This document shows, piece after piece, positions 37,383 through 46,430 of a DNA stretch of 64,000 nucleotides. The notes under the pieces are model-generated. The model was given only the letters and a program-made list of their open reading frames with translations. It was not told where the DNA came from and did no database searches. Positions within the stretch are counted from its first letter, which is position 1. Every line of letters begins with the position of its first letter. The position numbers and the translations under genes were made by a program. Source of the stretch: an uncultured Gammaproteobacteria bacterium. GTDB lineage: Bacteria > Pseudomonadota > Gammaproteobacteria > Pseudomonadales > Azotimanducaceae_A. Where the stretch lies: the NCBI GenBank assembly GCA_913041025.1, contig CAJWGQ010000002.1:1-64000 (forward strand), in the 5' to 3' direction.

Positions 37383-38539
37383 TCTTTCGGTTGTCCCAAA
37401 ATCCTCTCTGCGATGATGTTTTTTTGAATATTGGGTGTACCACCGCCGATTACTACATTTGGCCAATTCAGAGCCGATTTAGCCCAGGTGCCGCCATCAA
37501 CGGCTTCATTGCCGCCATTGAGTTGTAAGCCTGCTTGACCAGCAAGTTCCACTGCAAAGTCATCCATACCTATCTCTAGGCTTGCTCTGTGGAGCTTATT
37601 TACGGAGGTTTCACTAGTAAGAGGCTCTCCTCTGATTTGTTTAGTGAGATAGCGAAGTCCGTTGTATTTCATTGCGGCGATTTTCGTTTCAAATCGAGCT
37701 ATCGTTCGCCTGACCTCTGGATCGCTGTGAGCTGGTTTGCCTTGAACCTTTGTATTTTTAGCAAGAGACTTTAGATCCTCCAGCTTTTCGAACATTTGGG
37801 TTACTTCGCCGATACTGGAGCGCTCATTCGCCAGAGCAGAGACTGTTACTCCCCAGCCTTCGCCTTCTTCACCCAATCGATTCTCTATCGGCACTTTCAT
37901 GTCAGTAAAGAAGATTTCCGCGAAATGTTTGTCTCCAGCCATATTCTCGATTGGCCTCACTTCCAGTCCTTCTGCATCCATCGGAACGAGGAGGCAGGTG
38001 ATGCCCTGATGCTTGGACTTAACGCTGAAATCAGTTCGTACTAACAAAATCATCCATTGAGCGAAAGGAGCGCCTGTAGTCCAAATTTTTTGTCCATTTA
38101 CGACGTAATGATCACCGTCCTTCTCTGCCTTGCATTGGATCGCTGCGAGATCCGAACCATGATTGGGTTCTGAATATCCAGTGCACCAAACTACTTTACT
38201 ATCGAGGATATCCGGGATAAATCGTTTTTTTTGTTCTTCAGTTCCGTATTCCATGATTCCTGGGCCGACCCACGCTAACCCCATAAAGGAAGTGCCTAGG
38301 GGCGGCGCTTTGGCTAGCGCCATTTCCTCTTTCAATATGGCTTGTTCGATCAGGCCACCGTCGCTGCCCCCGAATTCCTTCGGCCAGGAAAAACCGACCC
38401 AACCTTTCTCCCTGACCTTTTCAAGCCAAGATTTTAGAAAACTCCTATCGCGCTTTTCTTTTGGGGGCAGATTCTCTGCTAGGAAGGATTTTACTTCTTC
38501 TCTAAAATTTTGTTCTGTTACGGTGTATTCGAAATCCAT
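37379..38539 (-). CDS. acyl-CoA dehydrogenase (FadE26/FadE28-like subunit)
   Basis: A 386-residue acyl-CoA dehydrogenase with WCTGYSEPNHGSDLAAIQCKAEKDGDHYVVNGQKIWTTGA (FAD contact block) and the C-terminal GGGTPNIQKNIIAERILG. This resembles the larger subunit of the paired dehydrogenases used in sterol side-chain breakdown by actinobacteria. It is joined to the next gene by a TAATG junction, so a mixed-subunit enzyme is likely. Substrate is inferred only by similarity of pattern. Confidence 0.8.
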   Translation of the reverse strand: MDFEYTVTEQNFREEVKSFLAENLPPKEKRDRSFLKSWLEKVREKGWVGFSWPKEFGGSDGGLIEQAILKEEMALAKAPPLGTSFMGLAWVGPGIMEYGTEEQKKRFIPDILDSKVVWCTGYSEPNHGSDLAAIQCKAEKDGDHYVVNGQKIWTTGAPFAQWMILLVRTDFSVKSKHQGITCLLVPMDAEGLEVRPIENMAGDKHFAEIFFTDMKVPIENRLGEEGEGWGVTVSALANERSSIGEVTQMFEKLEDLKSLAKNTKVQGKPAHSDPEVRRTIARFETKIAAMKYNGLRYLTKQIRGEPLTSETSVNKLHRASLEIGMDDFAVELAGQAGLQLNGGNEAVDGGTWAKSALNWPNVVIGGGTPNIQKNIIAERILGQPKD

Positions 38540-39642
38540 TAGAGACCTCCTAGGGTTGCGAGTCTATCGAGGTGATAATTCGAATCACCATACATCGGTC
38601 TGGCCCACTTTGATCGTTTTAAGTAAAGCTGAGCATCATATTCTGCTGTGAATCCAATGGCGCCATGAAGCCCCACTCCGTCTATACCAATTTCTACGAA
38701 GGCATCTGAAGCATAGCCTTTAGCTAGAGAAACTGCTCGATCTACCTCAGCTGGGGCATCGTCAAGGGCCCACGCGGCGTAGTAACAAAGCGATCTAAAG
38801 GATTCTATATCAACAAACATTTCTGCTAGACGATGCTTTACTCCCTGATATTGACCAATAGGCTTTCCAAATTGAATCCGGTCTTTCGCATATTCGCTCG
38901 TTAAATTGAGTAAAGATTGTGCAGCGCCGACCATTTCTGCTGTAACAGCGACGGCCCCATAGTTCGTCAGAGTTATGAGATTTTCGTTGCTTAGGGCCAT
39001 GGTGTCTGATTTGTTGATTGATAAATTGTCTAGAGTCACTCGGCCCATGTCCTTTGTCTCGTCCATCGTAGGTTCGGAATGAATCTGGCACTGCTCTTTA
39101 TCGACTTTGGCTAGGATTAATTGACCATCACAGTTGAAGGCGAGAAACAGCCAGTCACAGAGTGTTGCATCGCTGACAAAAGGCTTAGAGCCCGTGAGAT
39201 TGAAGCCTGTATCTGTTTTGGAGGCGACCGAGCTAATACCCTCTTCGCTAATCCAGTTAGGGTCATCAAATAGACCTAGCGTAGAGATAGAACTTCCTTC
39301 TGAAATTGCTGGCAGCCATTTGGTTCTCTGTTCCTCACTCCCACACAGCAAAATGGCTTTTGCTGCCAGGGCATGTGAAGCGACCGGAAGTGGACACAGA
39401 CCTGCGGCGGTCTCCTCGAGAACGACGGTTAAGTCTACCCACCCAAGACCCAAGCCAGCGTACTGCTCTGGAATCGTCAGCGCTAGCCAACCAAGATTGC
39501 TTATCTCAGACCAAAGCGCTGAATCGAATTTATTGTCGGATTTAAGTATCCGTCTTACTTGATCCATAGGACAGCGTTCGTTCATGAACCGATTGACTTG
39601 GTCTCTCAGCATGTTTTGTTCTTCTGAAAATCCAAAGTCCAT
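38539..39642 (-). CDS. acyl-CoA dehydrogenase (FadE27/FadE29-like subunit)
   Basis: A 367-residue dehydrogenase more divergent than its partner. The N-terminal helix domain (FGFSEEQNMLRDQVNRFM) and VLEETAAGLCPLP are present; the central beta domain is poorer in FAD signature residues and the C-terminal block is DRIQFGKPIGQYQGVKHRLAEMFVDIE. Such shortened or degenerate partners form alpha2beta2 enzymes in which FAD sits at the subunit interface. It overlaps the downstream gene by one base. Confidence 0.8.
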   Translation of the reverse strand: MDFGFSEEQNMLRDQVNRFMNERCPMDQVRRILKSDNKFDSALWSEISNLGWLALTIPEQYAGLGLGWVDLTVVLEETAAGLCPLPVASHALAAKAILLCGSEEQRTKWLPAISEGSSISTLGLFDDPNWISEEGISSVASKTDTGFNLTGSKPFVSDATLCDWLFLAFNCDGQLILAKVDKEQCQIHSEPTMDETKDMGRVTLDNLSINKSDTMALSNENLITLTNYGAVAVTAEMVGAAQSLLNLTSEYAKDRIQFGKPIGQYQGVKHRLAEMFVDIESFRSLCYYAAWALDDAPAEVDRAVSLAKGYASDAFVEIGIDGVGLHGAIGFTAEYDAQLYLKRSKWARPMYGDSNYHLDRLATLGGL

Positions 39643-39646
39643 TGTC

Positions 39647-40519
39647 TTACCCTCGCATAGGATTAATAGGAGGCCAGTTTTCTTTGCTCTCTAGTATTTT
39701 TTCACCTATCTCTTCGACTTCCCAAAAGCCTTCTGACAGGTTTCGCGTAGCGATCGGAGTAATTTGCCATGAGAGTAAAGAGACATTATTACCGGCAACC
39801 AGCCACTGTCGCCCACTAATCTCTTTAGCTTCATCTGAGCATAACCAAACCACTGCAGGGGACACCGCTTCTGGAGGGAAATTTTCCTGAACTTCTTCGG
39901 GAAGAATGTCGGTAGTTAGCCTGGAGGTCGCTGTAGGAGCCAGTACGTTAACAGTAATCCCATACTTGATTCCCTCTAGCCAGAGACATCTCATAAAACC
40001 AGCAATTCCAGCCTTTGCTGCTCCATAGTTGGTTTGCCCAAAGTTCCCTAATAGCCCTGAGGTCGAGCTGGTCATGATAATACGACCGCCATTGCCCTGT
40101 TCAATCATTTTGTCATAAGCGGCTTTTGTGCTCAGGTAGGTGCCGCGAAGATGAACGTCCATGACAACGTCCCACATTTCATCGTCCATATTCTTGAAGG
40201 ATTTGTCTCTGAGGATCCCTGCATTGGCAATTAAGATATCGATCTTGCCGAAGGCTGACACGGTTTCCTCGACCATCGCAACGGCATCATTTCTGTCAGT
40301 CACCGAGCCATAATTGGCGACGGCCTGTCCGCCCTCAGCTTTGATTTCTTCTACGACGTTTTGAGCCATGGTATTGCTAGATCCAGTGCCGTCTCTTGCA
40401 CCTCCTAGATCATTAACTACCACTGATGCGCCCTCACGAGCGAGTAACATCGCGTGCGCTCTACCGAGACCGCCTCCAGCGCCAGTGACTAATGCTACTT
40501 TTCCGTCCAACATGCCCAT
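39647..40519 (-). CDS. SDR, hydroxyacyl-CoA dehydrogenase-like (MFE-2/HSD17B4 type)
   Basis: A 290-residue SDR. TGAGGGLGRAHAMLLAREGASVVVNDLGG is typical of the dehydrogenase domain of multifunctional enzyme type 2; the catalytic Ser and Tyr-Lys are in MTSSTSGLLG and TNYGAAKAG. It ends 4 bases before the acyl-CoA dehydrogenase pair begins, on the same strand, consistent with a beta-oxidation operon. The chain has about 50 residues after the usual SDR core. Confidence 0.8.
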   Translation of the reverse strand: MGMLDGKVALVTGAGGGLGRAHAMLLAREGASVVVNDLGGARDGTGSSNTMAQNVVEEIKAEGGQAVANYGSVTDRNDAVAMVEETVSAFGKIDILIANAGILRDKSFKNMDDEMWDVVMDVHLRGTYLSTKAAYDKMIEQGNGGRIIMTSSTSGLLGNFGQTNYGAAKAGIAGFMRCLWLEGIKYGITVNVLAPTATSRLTTDILPEEVQENFPPEAVSPAVVWLCSDEAKEISGRQWLVAGNNVSLLSWQITPIATRNLSEGFWEVEEIGEKILESKENWPPINPMRG

Positions 40520-40606
40520 AGTAAACCCCTTTAAAACAAGACAGAGATTCTCTAATGAGATATTCGAAAAGTCTAAATTTTTCTGAGTTTATTTTTGGTG
40601 CGGAGT

Positions 40607-40653
40607 CGGTAAAGCAAAAATTGTGTTCCGAATTCATGTAGCATTGTTTACCG
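40607..40653. promoter_or_regulatory. inverted repeat between divergent SDR genes
   Basis: CGGTAAA (40607-40613) faces TTTACCG (40647-40653); with one bulged G the pairing extends to CAA/TTG. The location, upstream of both divergent operons, suits an operator, though the 33-base spacing is long and no regulator gene is beside it. Confidence 0.3.
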
Positions 40654-40680
40654 AAGAAAAGTGTTTTGTTGGGAAGAGTG

Positions 40681-41433
40681 ATGGATGACCTATTGAATTT
40701 TGAAGGGAAGGTAGCGCTGGTGACGGGCGGCAGTCGAGGATTGGGCAGAGAAATGGCCTTGGCTTTAGCGAACCGTGGAGCAGATGTGGTTATAACGAGC
40801 AGAAAAGCCGAAGCATGCGAAGAGGTTGCCGAAGAAATTCAGTCGCTGGGCAGAAAAGCTATAGCACATGGATGCCACGTAGCTAAGTGGGATGAGATAG
40901 AAAGTCTAGTGGATAGAGCTTACGCCGAGTTTGGTAAGGTCGACATTCTTATAAATAATGCCGGCATGTCACCGCTTTATCCTAAATTAACTGACGTCTC
41001 CGAAGAACTTTTTGACAAAGTGGTCGGTGTGAATTTGAAGGGACCTTTTCGACTAATGGCGCTCGTTGGGGAAAAAATGGCTCAGGGAGAAGGAGGAAGT
41101 ATCATTAACATTAGTAGCACGGCTTCGCTGAATCCTTCCCCGAATTCGGAACCCTATGGTGCAGCTAAATCGGGTTTAAACGCGTTGACTCGGTCTTTTG
41201 CGTTTGAATACGGACCGAAGGTTCGAGTGAATTGCGTAATTGCAGGACCTTTCTTGACCGATATCTCTAAGGCGTGGGATATGCCCGCATTCGAGGCAAA
41301 TGCTCGACAGAATCTGGCTTTGCAGAGAGGAGGGAAGCCAGATGAAATCGTTGGAGCAGCCTTATATTTAGCGAGTGCTGGAGCCGCTTTTACAACCGGC
41401 ACAACGATCAGGGTTGATGGAGGAACGAGGTAG
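40681..41433 (+). CDS. SDR-family oxidoreductase
   Basis: A 250-residue classical SDR with TGGSRGLG, NNAGM, the catalytic serine in INISSTASLNP and the Tyr-Lys in EPYGAAKSG. Frame open to a TTG at 40666; the ATG at 40681 has GGAAG close upstream and removes residues that do not fit. It is divergent to the beta-oxidation operon. Substrate unknown. Confidence 0.8.
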   Translation: MDDLLNFEGKVALVTGGSRGLGREMALALANRGADVVITSRKAEACEEVAEEIQSLGRKAIAHGCHVAKWDEIESLVDRAYAEFGKVDILINNAGMSPLYPKLTDVSEELFDKVVGVNLKGPFRLMALVGEKMAQGEGGSIINISSTASLNPSPNSEPYGAAKSGLNALTRSFAFEYGPKVRVNCVIAGPFLTDISKAWDMPAFEANARQNLALQRGGKPDEIVGAALYLASAGAAFTTGTTIRVDGGTR

Positions 41434-41469
41434 AGTTTTCGAATTGCCGAGCACCAGTAAACTCGGGGT

Positions 41470-42354
41470 TTATAGAAAGCGCTCTGTAATCTTAGTGGCT
41501 AGATCTGCGGAAAAATCACGTTTATAAAGACTTTCTAGAGATTGTAAGCCGCCAGGGTTCGCCACGTTTACTTCCATCAGAGTATCCTTTACAAGATCGA
41601 TCGAGGCGAACCCAATTTTTAAATCCTTTAGCTCGCTGGATATCTCGGCAATGATTTTTTTCTGATTAAGGGTGAGGGTAGTTTTGCTGACCTTTGCGTT
41701 CTGGGCAACGTTGGCATAGTTGCCTTTTTGTGGCTGTTTTAGATAACTACCAATAATGCTGCCGTTTGCATAAAGACAGCGTGTTTCCCCTTTTCGAATT
41801 TCCGGTAAGAACCTCTGCAAAATGAAAAATTCTTTTTCAGCAGAACAGATTCTCTGGATGGTTTTTACGCCGTTCTCTGAAGTATCGAAAAAGTTGACAT
41901 CTCTGCCAAAACTTCCAGCATTAGGTTTTAAAACCCATGTTCCTTTTTGTTCTTGCATAAATTTAATCAAGGCCTTTGGGTCCGACGAAATAAGTGAAAT
42001 AGGGCAATACTTGAGCCATTTCGCCTTACCGTGTCCGACAAGCCAGGAGGTAGGCGAATTAACGAACTTTTCTTCAGGGCATAATGACAATAGTTGAAGG
42101 CGATCCAGAAAGTTGCCTTTCTCTCCAAAGCCGATCGGCCAAATCAAGTCGAACTCTTCTAACAGATGATCCCCGCTCTTGAGCTCGTGGTTCTCCAAAC
42201 TCAGTGATTGATGTGGCTCGACGTATACTTCCCAGCCTACCTGATGGAAGGCTCTCGGGATACGTTCAAAATTGTCGTTTGCTTGAGGCTCACAAGAATT
42301 AAAGAAAAGTGCTCTCAGCTTTTTACTTTGGTCGCTTTTTGTCTGCTTAGCCAT
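41470..42354 (-). CDS. ATP-grasp ligase related to glutathione synthetase
   Basis: A 294-residue ATP-grasp protein. The nucleotide-binding stretch WVLKPNAGSFGRDVNFFD, the middle block FILQRFLPEIRKGETRCLYANG and the metal-binding end SIDLVKDTLMEVNVANPGGLQSLE align by eye with GshB motifs, but differ at several places, such as LKPNAGSFG for the usual LKPLDGMGG. It may be a diverged glutathione synthetase or make another peptide bond. It is divergent to nadA. Confidence 0.65.
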   Translation of the reverse strand: MAKQTKSDQSKKLRALFFNSCEPQANDNFERIPRAFHQVGWEVYVEPHQSLSLENHELKSGDHLLEEFDLIWPIGFGEKGNFLDRLQLLSLCPEEKFVNSPTSWLVGHGKAKWLKYCPISLISSDPKALIKFMQEQKGTWVLKPNAGSFGRDVNFFDTSENGVKTIQRICSAEKEFFILQRFLPEIRKGETRCLYANGSIIGSYLKQPQKGNYANVAQNAKVSKTTLTLNQKKIIAEISSELKDLKIGFASIDLVKDTLMEVNVANPGGLQSLESLYKRDFSADLATKITERFL

Positions 42355-42412
42355 TAATATCTGTGACCCGTAGGGGTTTTGGAGAGGGTTCCTATTTGCA
42401 AGGCTGACAATT

Positions 42413-43456
42413 ATGAAGTCAACTAATTTACCAGATTATACGATTCCTGCGAATAAAGTGCCTTTGGTTGAGCCTAAACGCGTTGAAAAATCTGACCTAG
42501 AGATTTTGAAACGGCGGATAATCGCCAATTTGAAAAAGATAAATGGCGCTTTGATCGCTCACTACTATGTTGATGGCGATATTCAAGATTTGGCTGAAGA
42601 GAGCGGTGGATTTGTTTCAGACTCGCTTGAGATGGCGCGATATGGAAGCAGGTCAAAAGCGGATGTTTTGGTCGTCGCTGGTGTTCGTTTTATGGGAGAG
42701 ACAGCGAAGATCTTGTCTCCAGAAAAACGAGTAATTATGCCCAAGCTTGAAGCGGAATGTTCATTAGACCTTGGTTGTCCGCCTGACGATTTTCAAGATT
42801 TTATAGATCAAAACCCAGATAGAACGGTAGTGGTTTACGCCAATACTTCGGCGAGGGTGAAGGCGATGTCTGATTGGGTAGTGACGAGTAGCTGCGCACT
42901 ACCGATAGTGAATAGGTTAAAAGATCAGGGAGAAAAGATCTTATGGGCGCCAGATAGGCATCTGGGTAGTTACATTCAGCAGCAGACTTCAGCTGATATG
43001 CTGATGTGGAGTGGAGCTTGTGTTGTTCATGAAGAATTTAAGTCGAAAGCTCTTCTGGATTTAAAAAAAGTATTTCCTGAGGCTGCCGTCTTAGCGCATC
43101 CGGAATCGCCAGCTAGTGTGGTCCAAATAGCTGATGTGGTGGGCTCAACTAGCGCCATTATTCGCGGTGCGAAAGAACTTGAGAATGAACAGTTTATTGT
43201 TGCAACCGATCGAGGCATCTTTCACAAATTAAGACAACTTAACCCTGACAAACGCTTCATTGAAGCACCAACAGCGGGTAATGGCGCAACCTGCAGGAGT
43301 TGCGCGCATTGTCCCTGGATGGCGATGAACGATTTGATCGGATTAGATGCGCTCGTAAGTCAAGAAAGCGCGATGAATAATCACGAGATCCACGTTGATC
43401 CAGATACCGCTGCACGTGCCTCTATCGCCCTACAGCGAATGTTAGATTTCCAATAA
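42413..43456 (+). CDS. nadA: quinolinate synthase NadA
   Basis: A 347-residue [4Fe-4S] enzyme that condenses iminoaspartate with dihydroxyacetone phosphate. Three cluster cysteines are seen in [23 protein letters not shown] and [43 protein letters not shown] is the family N-terminal block. nadB is not in the window. Conserved position between tRNA-Lys and the BepA-like protease. Confidence 0.95.
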   Translation: MKSTNLPDYTIPANKVPLVEPKRVEKSDLEILKRRIIANLKKINGALIAHYYVDGDIQDLAEESGGFVSDSLEMARYGSRSKADVLVVAGVRFMGETAKILSPEKRVIMPKLEAECSLDLGCPPDDFQDFIDQNPDRTVVVYANTSARVKAMSDWVVTSSCALPIVNRLKDQGEKILWAPDRHLGSYIQQQTSADMLMWSGACVVHEEFKSKALLDLKKVFPEAAVLAHPESPASVVQIADVVGSTSAIIRGAKELENEQFIVATDRGIFHKLRQLNPDKRFIEAPTAGNGATCRSCAHCPWMAMNDLIGLDALVSQESAMNNHEIHVDPDTAARASIALQRMLDFQ

Positions 43457-43474
43457 CTGCCTGTTCGGCGAATT

Positions 43475-44938
43475 TTAGCCTTTTGCCAACCGGACTTGTG
43501 TTTTGAGATCCTGTATCTGCTGAGCTAATTTGGCTTGTAATTGTGGATTGTTACCTCGTGTTAAAGATTTTGCGTACTCGAGATGCTGAATAGAGCGGGT
43601 GTAAGCGCCGTGCAACACAAAGTATTCTGCCCTTGCAATGTGTACGCCGGAAATATTGCCAGCGAGGCCCGATGTTTCTGCGAGTTCATACCAGATGTCT
43701 ACATCGTTAGGTCTTACTTTGGATAACCTAATAAGAATCCTTTCGGCTTCTTTGAATCGTTTAGTTGCGATCAGCGTCTTGGCGTAAATCATGGATAATG
43801 GTTGGTTGTCGGGACTAATGGCCAATCGCCTCTCAACTATTTTCGCAGCTTTTTGATGTTGGCCTGCGCTGGCCAGCACTTCCGCATAGGCTGCGAGCAT
43901 GAGGATGGTATTTGGTAAACGCAGCCTTAATACCTCAAATTCGTTTACTGCTTCCTGGAAAGCGGAATTTTTTATCAGAGCAAGCGACAGCCCGTAGCGA
44001 GCGGCAATATTGCTAGGACTTTGTTCGACCAGCTTTTTGTATTTTTGTAAAGGCACGATGGGATTTGTCTCGTACAGACTTTCGACTTTGACCTTCATCA
44101 TTTGAAAAGCGATGGATTTTTTTGGCTCTTTCGTTGGGTAGGAACGAGCTTGATTTTTAGCGTCTGCTATACGAGTTTCTGATAGTGGGTGCGTTAGGAG
44201 AAATTCAGGTGGTCTTCGAGTGAAGCGATAAGCTCTCTGCATTCTTTCGAACATACGAGAGGCTCCATTGGGGTCTAGCCCTGCATTTACCATGGTTGCC
44301 AAACCTATCCTATCTGCCTCAATTTCTCGCTCCCGAGAATAACGAAGCTGATTTCCTTGGCTTGCCGCTTGGGCGAGGCTGATCGTCGCTAGCGCAGCAT
44401 CTGTGCCACCGGCGGCTCCGATTAAAAGCCCGGCAATCATCGAAGCCATGGTGGTTAGGCTGCCCGATCTTCTTTCCTCCACGCGACGGGCAAAATGCCT
44501 TTGACTTAAGTGGGCTAATTCGTGAGCGATTACAGAAGAAAATTCATGAACGTCATCAGCTTGTAGGAAAAGACCAAGATTGACTCCAACCACGCCGCCA
44601 GGTGCGGCAAATGCATTAAGGGATGGGCTATCCACGACCACGATATCGAGAATCTCATCTCTAAAATCGGAATATTGCACTAGTCGCTTGATTTGCGTTT
44701 CAGAGTAATATTTAAGTAGGGGATCGTCGGTCGTTTTCATTGAGGCATGGATTTGCTTTAGAAATTCTCTGCCCAACCTCTTTTCCAGTTCTGGGGAAAT
44801 GATTTTTGAAGAGGCGTCTCCAAGGCTTGGGAGTTCTGGACTTGGGTGCGTTGTCGCTGAAATGAAGGTTAGAAAAATCGTTACGGCAAACAGTCGTAGA
44901 TTACTCACTTTTTCGTAAGTCGCTTGAAAGTCGGTCAT
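43475..44938 (-). CDS. bepA: M48-family metalloprotease with TPR repeats, BepA-like
   Basis: A 487-residue periplasmic zinc protease: N-terminal signal, HELAH at 139-143 (zinc ligands H139, H143), the third ligand in YSREREIEADRIG, and a C-terminal half of TPR-like helices (about 300-480). BepA assists or clears stalled outer-membrane proteins at the BAM complex. bamC lies 2.4 kb away in the same block. Confidence 0.85.
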   Translation of the reverse strand: MTDFQATYEKVSNLRLFAVTIFLTFISATTHPSPELPSLGDASSKIISPELEKRLGREFLKQIHASMKTTDDPLLKYYSETQIKRLVQYSDFRDEILDIVVVDSPSLNAFAAPGGVVGVNLGLFLQADDVHEFSSVIAHELAHLSQRHFARRVEERRSGSLTTMASMIAGLLIGAAGGTDAALATISLAQAASQGNQLRYSREREIEADRIGLATMVNAGLDPNGASRMFERMQRAYRFTRRPPEFLLTHPLSETRIADAKNQARSYPTKEPKKSIAFQMMKVKVESLYETNPIVPLQKYKKLVEQSPSNIAARYGLSLALIKNSAFQEAVNEFEVLRLRLPNTILMLAAYAEVLASAGQHQKAAKIVERRLAISPDNQPLSMIYAKTLIATKRFKEAERILIRLSKVRPNDVDIWYELAETSGLAGNISGVHIARAEYFVLHGAYTRSIQHLEYAKSLTRGNNPQLQAKLAQQIQDLKTQVRLAKG

Positions 44939-45034
44939 TAGCTCATGATACGGTAATGTCTGACTAATATATAAGTCTTATTGATAGTTTGGATGATAGT
45001 GGTTAGACGTGAGTAGGAGTGAGATAATTGGCGC

Positions 45035-45268
45035 GTGAAGGATGTAGATAAAGAACTTGATGTGAAGGACCTAACCTGTCCAATGCCCCTGCTCAAAGCG
45101 AAAAAAACGCTTAATGATATGGAAGCTGGTGCGGTACTAAGGGTTTTAGCGACCGACCCAGGCTCTGAGCGTGACTTTGAGGTTTTTGCCCGACAAAGCG
45201 GCAATACGCTGCTTGATTCCTCTAATAGCGACGGAGTCTATTGCTACTATCTTAGGAAGAAAAATTGA
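45035..45268 (+). CDS. TusA-family sulfurtransferase
   Basis: A 77-residue protein with the conserved CPMP motif (catalytic C15 in DLTCPMPLLKAKKTL). TusA-like proteins relay persulfide sulfur to tRNA thiolation or molybdopterin. GTG start. It overlaps the following permease by 4 bases. In pseudomonads the homologous gene sits in the same place. Confidence 0.85.
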   Translation: MKDVDKELDVKDLTCPMPLLKAKKTLNDMEAGAVLRVLATDPGSERDFEVFARQSGNTLLDSSNSDGVYCYYLRKKN

Positions 45269-46329
45269 ACTTTCTAAAATTAATTTCGAATTGGTTCGAC
45301 CGCTATTTATCAAACGAGCAGATTCTTGCTCTTTTGCTTTTCCTCGGATCGATCTTGTTTTTCTTGATCTACTTTGGAGGTGTACTAGCTCCACTTATCT
45401 CAGGCTTGGTAGGGGCCTTTCTTTTGAATGGGCTTGTGAATGCGCTGGAAAGTTACGGAATAAAACGGCTGATCGCGGTTCTTGCCTGTATTGTGGTTTT
45501 CTTGGTGATCGTCGTTGCTTTTGTCCTTTTGGTGGTTCCCGTGCTGGTCGGGCAATTCAGAGATTTGCTTGATTTGTTACCAGCAAGTTTTTCGGCTTTC
45601 CAGTTATTGCTTAATCAACTGGCTGCAGACTACCCGGATTTCGTAACGCCTGAACAGATAGCTTCGTTTGTAGAACAGGGGCTCCGCGAGGTCGCTAATT
45701 TTGGCCGTTTACTTATCGAAACACTGTTTTCTCAAGCTTCCTCAATTTTTGGACTGGTTATTTATATTGTGCTGACCCCCTTATCTTTATTTTTCTTTTT
45801 GAAAGATAAGGATGTGATGATTTCTTGGCTCCAGTCCCTTTTGCCTGAGAAAAAGGATTTGTTTCGGCAAGTTGGGGGTGAGATGAACGCCCAGCTAGGA
45901 AATTACGTTAGAGGCAAGACAATCGAAATTGTGGTCGTTGGTTCGGTCACTTGGATTACCTTCGCGTTGTTCGGTTTAAACTATTCAGCAATCTTGGGAG
46001 TACTTGTTGGGTTGTCTGTTCTCATTCCTTTCCTTGGAGCAGCCATAGTTACCATTCCTGTTTTTTTAGTTGGGTTAATCCAGTTTGGGTGGGGTTTTAA
46101 TTTTGCAATGCTAATGCTGGCTTATGGGGTAATCCAATTCCTTGATGGGAACATGTTAGTGCCTCTATTGTTTTCCGAAGTAAATGATTTGCATCCCATC
46201 GCAATAATATTTGCGGTACTTTTTTTTGGAGGTTTGTGGGGCGTCTGGGGCGTGTTTTTCGCTATTCCTTTGGCCACATTGATAAAAGCGGTATTCAATG
46301 CTTGGCCTCACCCCGCATCAGACCCCTGA
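45265..46329 (+). CDS. perM: AI-2E family transporter (PerM)
   Basis: A 354-residue membrane protein with about eight helices and the family blocks IVLTPLSLFFFLKDKD, GLNYSAILGVLVGLSVLIPFLGA, LFSEVNDLHPIAIIFAVLFFGGLWGVWGVFFAIPLATL. TTG start within the tusA stop. A second member of the family is at 3408-4475; this one keeps the backbone position. Confidence 0.85.
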   Translation: MNFLKLISNWFDRYLSNEQILALLLFLGSILFFLIYFGGVLAPLISGLVGAFLLNGLVNALESYGIKRLIAVLACIVVFLVIVVAFVLLVVPVLVGQFRDLLDLLPASFSAFQLLLNQLAADYPDFVTPEQIASFVEQGLREVANFGRLLIETLFSQASSIFGLVIYIVLTPLSLFFFLKDKDVMISWLQSLLPEKKDLFRQVGGEMNAQLGNYVRGKTIEIVVVGSVTWITFALFGLNYSAILGVLVGLSVLIPFLGAAIVTIPVFLVGLIQFGWGFNFAMLMLAYGVIQFLDGNMLVPLLFSEVNDLHPIAIIFAVLFFGGLWGVWGVFFAIPLATLIKAVFNAWPHPASDP

Positions 46330-46430
46330 TAGTGAACTTGGCTGCTTATAAATTTGATTAGACTTAAACAGCTTGTGAGACGTTTATCTCGTGCGTACCA
46401 TCTACATTTTCAATAGGACCGAGAATAAGA

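Noticed and set aside
31164..42412. A mobile island integrated at tRNA-Lys
   Set aside because: No integrase, transposase or duplicate of the tRNA 3' end could be found in the window.
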